64,000 bases of DNA from a virus. The notes beneath the pieces were generated by a model, which saw only the letters and a list, made by a program, of their open reading frames with translations, did no database searches and was not told the DNA's origin. The stretch's first letter is position 1. Every line of letters starts with the position of its first letter. Made by a program: the position numbers and the translations under genes. Location: the IMG/VR virus record IMGVR_UViG_3300041409_000599, positions 1-64,000 of that record; one strand, given 5' to 3'. This document shows positions 14,935 to 23,056 of the stretch, piece by piece.

Positions 14935-15987
14935 TTGGTTAAATCTGGCAAACCGCCGGCATTCCAGTTCTACGCAAAGGACTGGATCAGTTCGAAAGCC
15001 ATTCGCGTGATGAATCCGACACAACGCGGGTACTACATTCAGCTCCTTGCCGAGGCATGGGACAACACCCCTATCGGCCACCTTCGGAACGAGCCGGAAT
15101 TGATCCGTTCCCTGGCCGGCGAACTGGACGATGAGACCTGGGAAAACAACCACAGACTCGTGCTTGAACAATTCAAAGTGCGGGGCAAGTTGATTTACAA
15201 CCCGCGTCTGGTCGAGGAAAGAAAGAAGCAGGAAAAAAATAAAATGACAGGCAAGAAAGGCGGGACTACATCGGCAAATCACAGAAAACAAAAGCAGATA
15301 GGTGTCAACCAAACGCCTACCCAAGCTCAACCCCATGCTACCGTTCCGGTTGAACCAAAAAGCAACCCTTCTTCTTCTACTTCTATTGCTATTGCTACTT
15401 CATCTTCTACTGCAGTAGAAGAACCAAAACCTTCTGCTCGTAAAACTCGCAGGGCCGCTCCAAGTCCAAAACGTGTAACTGACGCCACGGGCGAAACCAA
15501 ACACAAGCGCATTGAGCACATGCTGATGGCCGCATGGGAGGAACACAACCCCGGCGCCGGTAAATGTCCGTGGGGACCGGACGATGGTGCGCAATTGAAG
15601 CGCATGCTTGAGAAAACCGCCAACTGGCCGGATACCAGCTACGCGCAGTGCGTGATGCACCTTTACGCGACCGAGGGGTTCCCGCGGTCGGAATTGCCTG
15701 TCTATTTCCTGCCGCGACTACCAACGTATTTTCAGGGGCCCAAGGACAGATACAACCGCGAGATAGGACGAGGAAATGGGAACGGAAACCATACAAAAAC
15801 AGCAGCAGCAGGGCGAGCAAGTCGAAACGTGGAGGCCCTTGTACGCAGCAGCGTGGGAACAGGCGTTCAACGAGTTCATGTTCCTGATGGCGGAACAGTA
15901 CAACCTGGAACTGCTGATCGAAGCGGGCGGGAGGAGCGTTCCGTCGCCGACGGTGAAGTTCTGGCGGGAAAGCCTAAAGGAACTTAG
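14935..15987 (+). CDS. DUF1376 (YdaU-like) replication protein
   Basis: This is 350 residues from a TTG at 14935 (GGAGG 12 nt upstream). The N-terminal 95 residues match DUF1376: FQFYAKDWISSKAIRVMNPTQRGYYIQLL..AW and NPRLVEERKKQEK. A Ser/Thr/Pro-rich linker with a TTCTTCTAC-type repeat follows, then a C-terminal region with WEEHNPGAGKCPWGPDDGAQLKRML. DUF1376 proteins sit at the replication-initiator position in many phages. The last 70 codons are overprinted by the next gene in another frame. Confidence 0.75.
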   Translation: MVKSGKPPAFQFYAKDWISSKAIRVMNPTQRGYYIQLLAEAWDNTPIGHLRNEPELIRSLAGELDDETWENNHRLVLEQFKVRGKLIYNPRLVEERKKQEKNKMTGKKGGTTSANHRKQKQIGVNQTPTQAQPHATVPVEPKSNPSSSTSIAIATSSSTAVEEPKPSARKTRRAAPSPKRVTDATGETKHKRIEHMLMAAWEEHNPGAGKCPWGPDDGAQLKRMLEKTANWPDTSYAQCVMHLYATEGFPRSELPVYFLPRLPTYFQGPKDRYNREIGRGNGNGNHTKTAAAGRASRNVEALVRSSVGTGVQRVHVPDGGTVQPGTADRSGREERSVADGEVLAGKPKGT

Positions 15988-16441
15988 CCCAATGCAAATG
16001 CTCGAAGGACTGCGTGGGTACATGAAATCGGAACGCGGCAGGTTCAAGCCGACACCCGGCGAGATTGAAAACAACGCGCCGCAAGCTACAGACCGGCCGC
16101 GCAAGGTGTTTGATCCGAAATGCCGGGACTGCTCAGGAACCGGATTCCGTAAGGTCCTGGTCGACAGCAAGATCCACCTTGGGAAAAAAGCGCAAAGGGT
16201 ACAGAACTGCTATTGCGAACGCACGGTGTATGGCGGCCAGGAGTTTAAGCCGGAAGTGAAGCAACTGCCGCCGACCAATGAGGAAGCCGCCGCGATCATG
16301 GGCAAGCTGGCAAAGGAATTGCCAGGACTCGATGACATCGGCAAGAAAATGCCGGAGAGACGCGAGATGACCGACGAAGAAAAAGTCATCCGGCGCGACC
16401 AGATGAAAGCCGCCATGAAAGAGAGAGGGTTGCTGTCATGA
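15776..16441 (+). CDS. replication/helicase-loader-like protein with zinc site
   Basis: This 221-residue protein starts 212 nt inside the preceding gene; an internal ATG at 15875 would shorten the overlap to 113 nt. It begins with a helical region, then FKPTPGEIENNAP, then CRDCSGTGFRKV...NCYCE, a DnaJ-like Cys pattern often seen in phage replisome loaders, and a charged helical C-terminus. I infer a replication accessory role from position and layout. Confidence 0.6.
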   Translation: MGTETIQKQQQQGEQVETWRPLYAAAWEQAFNEFMFLMAEQYNLELLIEAGGRSVPSPTVKFWRESLKELSPMQMLEGLRGYMKSERGRFKPTPGEIENNAPQATDRPRKVFDPKCRDCSGTGFRKVLVDSKIHLGKKAQRVQNCYCERTVYGGQEFKPEVKQLPPTNEEAAAIMGKLAKELPGLDDIGKKMPERREMTDEEKVIRRDQMKAAMKERGLLS

Positions 16442-16872
16442 ATCCCTGCGATACCTGCGCATTCCGCAACGGCGCCGAAGCCAATAGCGAGCCATACAAT
16501 CGGCTGCGTGCTCTGGTGTGCGCCGTGAGCGGTATCCCGTTCTATTGCCATCACGGCTTTGACTGGCAGACCACCGATATCAGCCTGATCAATCGGCGGT
16601 TTGTGCCGGTCGGCGGCGAGCTCACCTGCAGGATGCACGCTTGCGCCGGCTGGAAGCGAGAGGTTGCGCGATTCAAAGCGAATGGACAGATTCCCAGCGA
16701 TCCGGCAGTACGAAGCGTGCAGCGCCAGTTCGGAGAGTATGCGCTCTGTCTGATCAAAGCCGCGATCGACGCGCCAGAGGATAGCGCAGAAAAGGAAGCG
16801 CACTGGAAAGAACTGCGCGGCGTGATGGAGATGTTGTTTCAGCGGCCAGGGCAAGCGGAGGAAGCAGCTTGA
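16438..16872 (+). CDS. conserved Cys-rich phage protein
   Basis: This 144-residue protein starts NPCDTCAFRNGAEANSEPYN and has PFYCHHGFDW and a later C..HACAGW. This metal-binding layout is recurrent in phage early regions and has no known function. It is ATGA-coupled to the previous gene. Confidence 0.65.
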   Translation: MNPCDTCAFRNGAEANSEPYNRLRALVCAVSGIPFYCHHGFDWQTTDISLINRRFVPVGGELTCRMHACAGWKREVARFKANGQIPSDPAVRSVQRQFGEYALCLIKAAIDAPEDSAEKEAHWKELRGVMEMLFQRPGQAEEAA

Positions 16873-17750
16873 CCGCGATGAGCACATCTCGAATCACGCG
16901 GCCGGTTCTGCGTTATCACGGAGGCAAGTGGAAACTGGCACCGTGGATCATTTCGCACTTTCCGAAACACCAGATTTACGTTGAGTCTTTTGGTGGCGGC
17001 GGGAGTGTGTTGATCTCCAAGGAACGCAGTTACGCGGAAATTTACAACGATCTTGATCTTGAAATCGTTAACCTATTCCGCGTTGTCCGCGACCAGGGAC
17101 CAAAGCTGATCCGAGCAATCGAACTGACCCCTTACGCGAGGGAAGAATTCAACGCGAGCTTTAGGCCGTCATGCCGGCCGCTGGAGCAGGCGCGGCGCAC
17201 GGTGCTCCGGAGTTATGCAGGCTTCGGTGGAAACCTGACCAGGATTACTCGCGACCTAACCCCGCAACGGACCGGCTTCCGCGACTATTCCAAAAAGAAT
17301 CGGCACGCAATTCCTGCCCAGGACTGGCGCAACTGGCCTGGCGCCCTGCCGAACCTCATTGATCGGCTGCGCGGCGTGATCATTGAAAACCGAGACGCTA
17401 TCAGGATTATCACGAAGCACGATAGCCCTGAAACCCTCCATTACGTCGATCCCCCTTACGTCCACACAACTCGACGGTTCGACGGAAACGGCCACCGTGG
17501 CCATCGCCATGAATTGACCGACGACCAGCATCGCGAACTGGCAACACTGCTGCACTCCGTCAAAGGCATGGTCATCATCTCCGGCTATCCCTGCGACCTC
17601 TACGACAAAGAACTGTACCCAAATTGGAAGCGCATTGAACGCCAACATTTGGCCGACGGAGCGCGCAAGCGCACGGAAGTGATCTGGCTAAATCAGAACT
17701 GCGTAGACGGTCTGCGCCAAATGTCATTCCCCATGGAGGAAACACAGTGA
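16869..17750 (+). CDS. dam: D12-class adenine-N6 DNA methyltransferase
   Basis: This 293-residue enzyme has a TTG start with GGAGG 7 nt upstream and overlaps the previous stop; an ATG at 16878 is the alternative. It contains RYHGGKWKLAPWI, the SAM-binding ESFGGGGSVL, YNDLD and the catalytic DPPYV near residue 195. It should methylate adenine in a short site, often GATC in this class, protecting phage DNA from host restriction or marking it for packaging. No cognate nuclease is adjacent. Confidence 0.88.
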   Translation: MTAMSTSRITRPVLRYHGGKWKLAPWIISHFPKHQIYVESFGGGGSVLISKERSYAEIYNDLDLEIVNLFRVVRDQGPKLIRAIELTPYAREEFNASFRPSCRPLEQARRTVLRSYAGFGGNLTRITRDLTPQRTGFRDYSKKNRHAIPAQDWRNWPGALPNLIDRLRGVIIENRDAIRIITKHDSPETLHYVDPPYVHTTRRFDGNGHRGHRHELTDDQHRELATLLHSVKGMVIISGYPCDLYDKELYPNWKRIERQHLADGARKRTEVIWLNQNCVDGLRQMSFPMEETQ

Positions 17751-19516
17751 AACTTTGCTTCCCCGAAAAAGTCCTCTTGCAGCACTTAATCGCCCTTGGC
17801 AAGACTGGCGCCGGCAAATCATCCGCGCTGCGCCACATTGTCGAACACCTGCTGCGCCACAAGAAGCGCGTCTGCATTGTCGACATCAAAGGCGACTGGT
17901 GGGGATTGAAGTCCTCAGCCGACGGCAAGAGCGCAGGCTTCCCCGTGGTCGCGTTTGGTGATTTCCGTGAGCCCAAAGCGCAGGATGTTCCCATCAACGC
18001 GCAGTCGGGCAAGCAGGTAGCTGAACTGATTGCCAGCGGCAACCGGCCGTGCATCATCGGCTTTCGTGGCTGGATGCCCAGCCAGGTCACCGACTTCTGG
18101 ATTGATTTCGCTTCCACGCTGTTCAACAAGAACGAAGGCGAACTGTTCGTCGTCATCTCCGAATGCCACAACTATGCGCCCAAGGGCAAGGTGCTGGACC
18201 CTAAAGCCGGAAAGGTGCTGCATTGGACGAACCGGCTATTGAGCGAAGGCCGCGGCCTGGGCATGACGTTCCTGCTCGATTCGCAGCGGCCACAGAAGGT
18301 CCACAACGACACGCTGACATCGTGCGAGACGCTGATCGCGATGCGTGTCACCCACGCAGCCGACCGCAACGCGCTGAAAGACTGGATTGACGGATGCGGC
18401 GACAAAGCTACCGGAACCGAAGTACTGAACACTGTCGCCGGGATGGCGCGCGGCGAGGGCTGGGTATGGTCGCCTGAAATTGGCTTCGGCCCGCAGCGCA
18501 TCCAGTTCCCGATGTTTGAGACGTTCGATTCCTTCGCGCCGGCACAGCTTCAGAACAAAGTCAGTGACAGCGGATGGTCGACGGTCGATCTCGAAGTGGT
18601 CAAGAGCAAGCTGGCCAAGGTGATTGAGGAAGCGAAGGAGAACGATCCTGCTGCGCTGAAGGCTGAGGTAGTCCGCTTGAAGCGCGTCGTCATTGAGCAG
18701 CAGACCGCGCAAGGTAAGCCGGATCATAGCGAGCAGGCCATTCTGAAGCGGATACAAACGGCCATCGAAGAACGCGACAAGGATTGGCGCTTTGCCATTG
18801 ACGTGTTCAAGCGGCAACTCAATAACCGCTATGTTGAAGTGGTCGAGACGATAGGGAAGGCATTCAAAGACATTTCTTTTCCATGGCCGGCCGATGTCCT
18901 GGTCGTATCGCCACCGTCTGCGAAAGTCGGCGGCATAGCAATCCGCACCGATCCCACCATGTCGCGTACCCAGGTCGACATCCAAGACCGGAATGGGCGC
19001 AGACCGGCGATCACCAACATCGGCTCCAGCAATGGCCACGGCGGTGAATCGCTCAGCGGACCGCAGCGCCAGATACTGCAACGTCTGGCCGAGTTTACGG
19101 CCTGCGGCCGTTCGTCTGTTCGCCTGTCATGGCTGGCTGCTTCTATGGGGACCACGGTTCGCGCCCGCGGCTTTGAAGAAAATATGCGCTCGCTAACCAA
19201 AGGCGGATTCGTCACAAAGCCTGATGGTGAATCAGTTAGGGCCACAGCAGAGGGGGAAGCGATAAGTGGTCGCCCCTCGCCACTATCAGGAGAAATCCTG
19301 CGCGCCAAGATCACGCAAATGCTCTCCGGTTCACAGGCTGACATCCTCCGCTACCTGATTGAAAGCCAGAGAGAAGAAGCGATTGAGCACGTAGCGGCTC
19401 GTTTCGATACGACCGTGCGCGCCCGCGGATTCGAGGAGAACATCCGTTTCCTGCGCAGCAATGACCTGATTGAAACCAACGGCGGCCAGGTCAGAGCGGC
19501 AGACTGGATTTTGTAG
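17747..19516 (+). CDS. HerA/FtsK-like P-loop ATPase with tandem winged-helix repeats
   Basis: This 589-residue protein has a GTG start overlapping the methyltransferase stop. Walker A GKTGAGKSS is at about 18-26. ELFVVISECHNYAPK near 133-146 stands where relatives have VVIDEAH, so the Walker B Asp is Ser here. STLFNKNEG and GRGLGMTFLLDSQRPQKV match HerA/DUF87-type ATPases. A helical middle is followed by two related modules, each with TTVRARGFEEN.R.L (near 469 and 555), probably winged helices. It may pump or remodel DNA in replication or recombination. Confidence 0.7.
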   Translation: MKLCFPEKVLLQHLIALGKTGAGKSSALRHIVEHLLRHKKRVCIVDIKGDWWGLKSSADGKSAGFPVVAFGDFREPKAQDVPINAQSGKQVAELIASGNRPCIIGFRGWMPSQVTDFWIDFASTLFNKNEGELFVVISECHNYAPKGKVLDPKAGKVLHWTNRLLSEGRGLGMTFLLDSQRPQKVHNDTLTSCETLIAMRVTHAADRNALKDWIDGCGDKATGTEVLNTVAGMARGEGWVWSPEIGFGPQRIQFPMFETFDSFAPAQLQNKVSDSGWSTVDLEVVKSKLAKVIEEAKENDPAALKAEVVRLKRVVIEQQTAQGKPDHSEQAILKRIQTAIEERDKDWRFAIDVFKRQLNNRYVEVVETIGKAFKDISFPWPADVLVVSPPSAKVGGIAIRTDPTMSRTQVDIQDRNGRRPAITNIGSSNGHGGESLSGPQRQILQRLAEFTACGRSSVRLSWLAASMGTTVRARGFEENMRSLTKGGFVTKPDGESVRATAEGEAISGRPSPLSGEILRAKITQMLSGSQADILRYLIESQREEAIEHVAARFDTTVRARGFEENIRFLRSNDLIETNGGQVRAADWIL

Positions 19517-19662
19517 AACGGCCATCACGGGGAGATGGCAGAAAGGCACGGTGAAAAATGTAAGACGAACGACAAACAGCGAAGTATTCATCCACTTCAA
19601 TTTGGAGCCCGTACTTTGGCGAGTTTCGCGGCCCCACTTTAACCAGCCAACGAGGAGACACA

Positions 19663-19980
19663 ATGGAAAGCAGCCAGCCGTCCACCAAAGAACAATTAGC
19701 GCAGGTCATCGCGCAGAGCTATTCGTGCGGCATTTTATATAGCGAATTTGTACGTGAAGCCAAGAAGCGCTTCGTCGCGCACGTACTCAGAGAGAACCGC
19801 GGCAACCAAAGCAAGGCCGCCCGCGAACTGGGCATGCATCGCAACACCCTCAGCCGCACCATTGCCGAACTGAGACTCAGTCCAGCCGAGTGGGATCCAA
19901 ACCGCCAGCTCGCCGGCCGCTTTCCGTCAACGCGTTCCGCAACCACACCGGCAGGCAGGCAGAGAGCGCTCGGAGCGTAA
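19663..19980 (+). CDS. Fis-type helix-turn-helix protein
   Basis: This 105-residue protein has GAGG placed for the ATG at 19663. Residues about 28-70 match the Fis/NtrC C-terminal HTH: FVAHVLRENRGNQSKAARELGMHRNTLSRTIAEL. No ATPase or receiver domain is present. It may be a nucleoid-type or transcription regulator for late expression. The 146 bases upstream (19517-19662) hold one doubtful 35-codon frame and nothing else. Confidence 0.8.
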   Translation: MESSQPSTKEQLAQVIAQSYSCGILYSEFVREAKKRFVAHVLRENRGNQSKAARELGMHRNTLSRTIAELRLSPAEWDPNRQLAGRFPSTRSATTPAGRQRALGA

Positions 19981-19989
19981 GGGCGAATT

Positions 19990-20238
19990 ATGGCGACGGT
20001 CTATTACGGACAGGTCAATCCGGGAAGGTACGCAGCGGGCTCAACGGCGCACTATGCCGTGCTGCAGGAAGAACTGTCGCGGCTGAAGGCGGGCGACACG
20101 TTCACCGCAACGTTCCCGGGCAAGTACTCGGCCACGTGCGCGCGCAACGCTCTGACGCTTTACTGCCGCAACAAGCTTTTGTACCAGGTGGAATCACATC
20201 AGCGCGGCAACGTGCTGGAGATCAAGAGGACGAAGTAA
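19990..20238 (+). CDS. hypothetical protein
   Basis: This 82-residue, mainly beta-like basic protein (ATVYYGQVNPGRY, KAGDTFTATFPGKY) sits in a regulator-dense stretch. Nothing is recognised. Confidence 0.55.
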   Translation: MATVYYGQVNPGRYAAGSTAHYAVLQEELSRLKAGDTFTATFPGKYSATCARNALTLYCRNKLLYQVESHQRGNVLEIKRTK

Positions 20239-20241
20239 ACC

Positions 20242-20661
20242 ATGCAGACATTGACCGCTCGACAGTACAGCGTGTTCGCCTTCATCGCCGATTTCATGAT
20301 CGAAAAAGGCTACAGCCCAAGCCATGATGAAATCGGCAAAGCACTAGGGTTAAGTTCGCTCGCCACGGTTCACAAGCACGTAAAAACTCTGTGCGACAAA
20401 GGCCATTTAACGCACGATTACAACCGCTCGCGCTCCCTGAAATTGACAGCGCAGGCGGAGAGTTGGCACCGAAGGCGGAGCGCTGGAAAATCCCATCGAT
20501 GCGCAAACTGCATAGAAACCGCCCGCGTTCTGGATGAAATCATCACCCAAGCCAGCCCAGAGGCAATTCGCAGCGCGATCGCCAACGTGAGCACCGGAAT
20601 AAAAGCTGCACTCAGGGCGCGTGTTGATCCGCAGTTCGCCAAAGAAGCATTTCAGGACTGA
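20242..20661 (+). CDS. LexA-like winged-helix protein (second copy)
   Basis: This 139-residue protein has an N-terminal LexA DNA-binding domain: LTARQYSVFAFIADFMIEKGYSPSHDEIGKALGL, SSLATVHKHVKTLCDKG and a wing. The C-terminal half has CANC and a helical region, with no Ser/Lys protease dyad. It is therefore a peptidase-less LexA relative, distinct from the protein at 5516. It may compete for SOS-type operators or regulate phage promoters. Confidence 0.8.
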   Translation: MQTLTARQYSVFAFIADFMIEKGYSPSHDEIGKALGLSSLATVHKHVKTLCDKGHLTHDYNRSRSLKLTAQAESWHRRRSAGKSHRCANCIETARVLDEIITQASPEAIRSAIANVSTGIKAALRARVDPQFAKEAFQD

Positions 20662-20671
20662 GAGTGAGCGC

Positions 20672-20977
20672 ATGACCCCCACCGCCAAGATGATCGAAGT
20701 TATTCGCCGCATCCCCAAAGGCAAGGTGATGACATACGGCGATGTGGCCTACGTCGCCGGCTTCCCGCTCTGTGCTCGCGTTGTGGGCGCTGCGCTGAAT
20801 AAGTCGCCTGATCTTCCCTGGGAGCGCGTGGTCGGCGCTGACGGCAAGATCCTGCGGCCGGGGATTCTCGGGCAGGAACAGAGGCTGCGCCTGGAACAGC
20901 AGGGCGTGGAGTTCATCGGCCTGCGCGTCGACATGAAACGTTTCCGCTGCATGTTCAAGGAGGTTGCCGGTGCCTGA
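20672..20977 (+). CDS. alkyltransferase-like (ATL) DNA repair protein
   Basis: This is 101 residues from the ATG at 20672. It matches the DNA-binding domain of O6-methylguanine methyltransferases: IPKGKVMTYGDVAYVAG, the arginine finger ARVVGAALN, and GQEQRLRLEQQGVEF. The active-site PCHR is PWER (LPWERVVGADG), with Trp replacing the acceptor Cys. ATL proteins bind O6-alkylguanine without repairing it and hand the lesion to nucleotide excision repair. Confidence 0.85.
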   Translation: MTPTAKMIEVIRRIPKGKVMTYGDVAYVAGFPLCARVVGAALNKSPDLPWERVVGADGKILRPGILGQEQRLRLEQQGVEFIGLRVDMKRFRCMFKEVAGA

Positions 20978-21314
20978 AACCGACCAACTTAGTCTGATCG
21001 ATCCGCTCGCGCCAGCCGAAGAAAAACTCACCGCCTGGGCCCTGATTGAACTATTCGGCCACCAGCGCGTTGTCGGCAAAATGACGGTTGACCCGCCTGA
21101 GTTTCCCGGCATGGTCCGCGTCGACGTTCCCGATCTGCTGAAAGATAAAAAGGTCGTGCGCAAAGGATTCACTCGTTATCTTGGCCGCGCTTCCATCTAT
21201 GGCGTTACGCCGATCGACGAAGAGACCGTGCGCGATCTGCTGCCTTCGGTCGACGGCACGCCAGCCCGTCCGCTTGGACTCAGGAGCTACAGCAGAAACG
21301 AGGAAGACTACTGA
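20970..21314 (+). CDS. conserved phage hypothetical protein
   Basis: This is 114 residues from the GTG at 20970, which has AAGGAGG 6 nt upstream. The pattern ELFGHQRVVGKMT...MVRVDVP...FTRYLGRASIYGVTPIDEETVR is familiar from phage genomes without known function. It overlaps the ATL gene by 8 nt. Confidence 0.65.
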   Translation: MPETDQLSLIDPLAPAEEKLTAWALIELFGHQRVVGKMTVDPPEFPGMVRVDVPDLLKDKKVVRKGFTRYLGRASIYGVTPIDEETVRDLLPSVDGTPARPLGLRSYSRNEEDY

Positions 21315-21841
21315 TGCTTAACCTCTCGCCCAGATTCGCCAAGCGCCGCGACGACCTCTTCCGATCCCAGCAAGGCCGTGCCCGCGGCAAAACCAGCAGC
21401 AAGACCGGCCGCGTCATTCGCCACGGCTACCTGCTCCCCTTCGACAAAAAGCAGTTCACCGCATGGCTGCTGGACAAATTCGGCGGCGAGAACAACGCCA
21501 TCCTCTGCCGCTACTGCCGCCGCCCCATCGACGTTTACAACTGCCAGCTTGACCACGGCGTCCCCATCTCGCGCGCCGGATCTCCGGGCCTGCCAAACAT
21601 CGATCCCGTATGCGAGCCATGCAACCACGTGAAAGGGAAGCTGACTCCGGATGAATTTGATTTCTTCCTGGTGAAGCTGCGCGAACTGGCTGACCACTTC
21701 CACAACGGCATTGCCGCCCAGGACATCAGCCATCGACTGGAAAGCTATTCAGCCATGAAAGCCACGGTCAACCGCGCGCATGCCGGCAGGAAGACAGCAG
21801 CGGCGCCGGTGCCAGCGGTCGAAGACGACCCAGACTTCTAA
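21314..21841 (+). CDS. HNH endonuclease
   Basis: This 175-residue protein has a basic N-terminus. The HNH fold runs CRYCRRPID, QLDHGVPISRAG, LPNIDPVCEPCNHVKG: a zinc-holding Cys pair, the catalytic DH, the central Asn, and a second Cys pair with N and K. It could be a homing, packaging or recombination nuclease. Position in the early operon, far from the terminase, favours DNA processing or a selfish nuclease. It starts in a TGATG overlap. Confidence 0.8.
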   Translation: MLNLSPRFAKRRDDLFRSQQGRARGKTSSKTGRVIRHGYLLPFDKKQFTAWLLDKFGGENNAILCRYCRRPIDVYNCQLDHGVPISRAGSPGLPNIDPVCEPCNHVKGKLTPDEFDFFLVKLRELADHFHNGIAAQDISHRLESYSAMKATVNRAHAGRKTAAAPVPAVEDDPDF

Positions 21842-21852
21842 AAGGAGAAACA

Positions 21853-22083
21853 ATGTCACAAACTGAAGCCAGCGATTCCAGCATCACCGACCTATTCACC
21901 TATCACAAACCGGACGAGGTCCAGCAGGCACAATACACGCGCGTCAACGCTGCTGCGGCCGTTCTGTACGAAGCCATCATGAATAGCTGCCCTCCCTGCG
22001 CCGACCGCAGCCACGCCCTGCGTTTGGTGCGCGATGCCAAACAGTGGGCCAATACCGCGATCGCGCTGAAAGGCAGAATCTGA
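21853..22083 (+). CDS. acb2: Acb2/Tad1-type anti-CBASS cyclic-nucleotide sponge
   Basis: This 76-residue protein has AGGAG well placed for its ATG. The sequence fits the small helical-hairpin family called Acb2 (Vs.4-like, Acb2/Tad1 hairpin): FTYHKPDEVQQAQYTRVN, a Pro-Pro turn (SCPPCADRSHALRLV) and AKQWANTAIA. Family members form hexamers that sequester the cyclic di- and trinucleotides made by CBASS and related defences. Identification rests on motif memory, not on a search. Early-operon placement suits a protein needed before defence signalling peaks. Confidence 0.75.
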   Translation: MSQTEASDSSITDLFTYHKPDEVQQAQYTRVNAAAAVLYEAIMNSCPPCADRSHALRLVRDAKQWANTAIALKGRI

Positions 22084-22382
22084 ACGAAGCCGCACAACTC
22101 GCCCTCGAAGACTTCGAACGCGAATACGAGGGTGTAGTCTGCGCGGCCTGCCAGCAAGAGAAATGGCCTAGTTCGCCATTTTGTAAGAAGTGCTCCATCA
22201 AGCTTCAGCGGGCACACCTGATGCGGGAGCTAGACGGAATATCGCATGGCTACGGCAAGGATTTACAGGAATGGACCGAGTATGCGCTTCAGGCCTACTG
22301 GCGTCATTACGATACCTGCCGCGATTTCCTGATCGACGTACGCAGACATTTTAATTCGGAGAAAGAGAGGACAGAAGCATGA
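22044..22382 (+). CDS. small zinc-ribbon protein
   Basis: This is 112 residues from the GTG at 22044. A CTG at 22080, overlapping the acb2 stop as CTGA and preceded by AAAGG, would give 100 residues and may be the real start. CAACQQEKWPSSPFCKKC (two CxxC pairs) is a compact zinc ribbon, followed by a helical C-terminal half with conserved aromatics (WTEYALQAYWRHYDTCRDFL). No function is recognised. It is co-transcribed with acb2. Confidence 0.6.
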   Translation: MGQYRDRAERQNLNEAAQLALEDFEREYEGVVCAACQQEKWPSSPFCKKCSIKLQRAHLMRELDGISHGYGKDLQEWTEYALQAYWRHYDTCRDFLIDVRRHFNSEKERTEA

Positions 22383-22981
22383 CTAGAGCCAACGGCAAAG
22401 CGCCGGCGGATCCACGCAATTCATTTTTCCCCGGCAAAAAGCGCCAGGTCACACTGGAGAACTGGTCGCCCAAACGGAACACTGAAGGCGAAAGACGCAT
22501 CCTGTTCAAATTCAAGATGCCCATCACCGGACAGCCCCTTACCGGCTTCCCTGATTTTCTCAATGAAGGCTTTCACGCTGTGGAAAAGGAACGCTCCGGC
22601 GGCGTCTTCACCTCTGACAGCGAGCTCGAGGCCATGGCCATCGAGTACTTTGATACCGCTGACAGCCCGGAAAAGATCACCCGGGCCGTCGGCGTCACCC
22701 TGCAGGGACTGACCCTTCAGCGCGAGAAGGAAGGCGAGAGCTACGTTACCGTCCTGCGCTATCACTACACCGTGCCATGGTTCAAAGGGCTGTGGCGCTT
22801 CGTTGACACCTACTGGGGCAAGGAACTGTTTTGCGACTTCACCCCCAGCGCGGACTACGTGCCGGACCAGGACGGCGATCGCACCAAGCAGATGAAGCTG
22901 GGCGACAAGAACGAAGACGAAGAAGGCGACGGCATGCCGCACCAGACCAAAGAGCGTGCCGCGGCAGTGCAAGAGGCGTAA
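22379..22981 (+). CDS. hypothetical phage protein
   Basis: This 200-residue soluble protein has a basic N-terminus, a mixed alpha/beta core (HAVEKERSGGVFTSDSELEAMAIEYFDTA) and an acidic C-terminus (DKNEDEEGDG). The acidic tail resembles those of single-stranded-DNA-binding proteins, but the core is not one I recognise. It is ATGA-coupled to the preceding gene. Confidence 0.6.
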   Translation: MTRANGKAPADPRNSFFPGKKRQVTLENWSPKRNTEGERRILFKFKMPITGQPLTGFPDFLNEGFHAVEKERSGGVFTSDSELEAMAIEYFDTADSPEKITRAVGVTLQGLTLQREKEGESYVTVLRYHYTVPWFKGLWRFVDTYWGKELFCDFTPSADYVPDQDGDRTKQMKLGDKNEDEEGDGMPHQTKERAAAVQEA

Positions 22982-23017
22982 AACCGAAAAGGGCTCGGCA
23001 GGGAGCCCTGTACGGGA

Positions 23018-23056
23018 ATGAGCGCGACACGGCGGAGAGAGTGGAGGATGCAATGA
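23018..23056 (+). CDS. candidate 12-codon leader peptide
   Basis: This frame encodes MSATRRREWRMQ, and its stop overlaps the next gene's ATG (ATGA at 23053). The first 13 bases are repeated exactly at 23388, where they start a full gene. It could couple translation into the next gene. A hairpin (GGGCTC/GAGCCC, 22991-23008) lies just upstream. Expression is unproven. Confidence 0.3.
   Translation: MSATRRREWRMQ

Noticed and set aside
15362-15425. CTTCTTCTAC-type triplet-rich stretch as a regulatory repeat
   Set aside because: It encodes a Ser/Thr linker within the DUF1376 protein and is explained by coding low complexity.
19535-19642. 35-codon frame MAERHGEKCKTNDKQ...
   Set aside because: The GGGGAG touches the ATG directly, no coupling is seen, and the peptide has no features. 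It is too weak to list.
22991-23008. GGGCTC/GAGCCC hairpin as a terminator
   Set aside because: The stem is short and there is no U tract. It lies inside a continuous operon, so it is mentioned only with the leader peptide.
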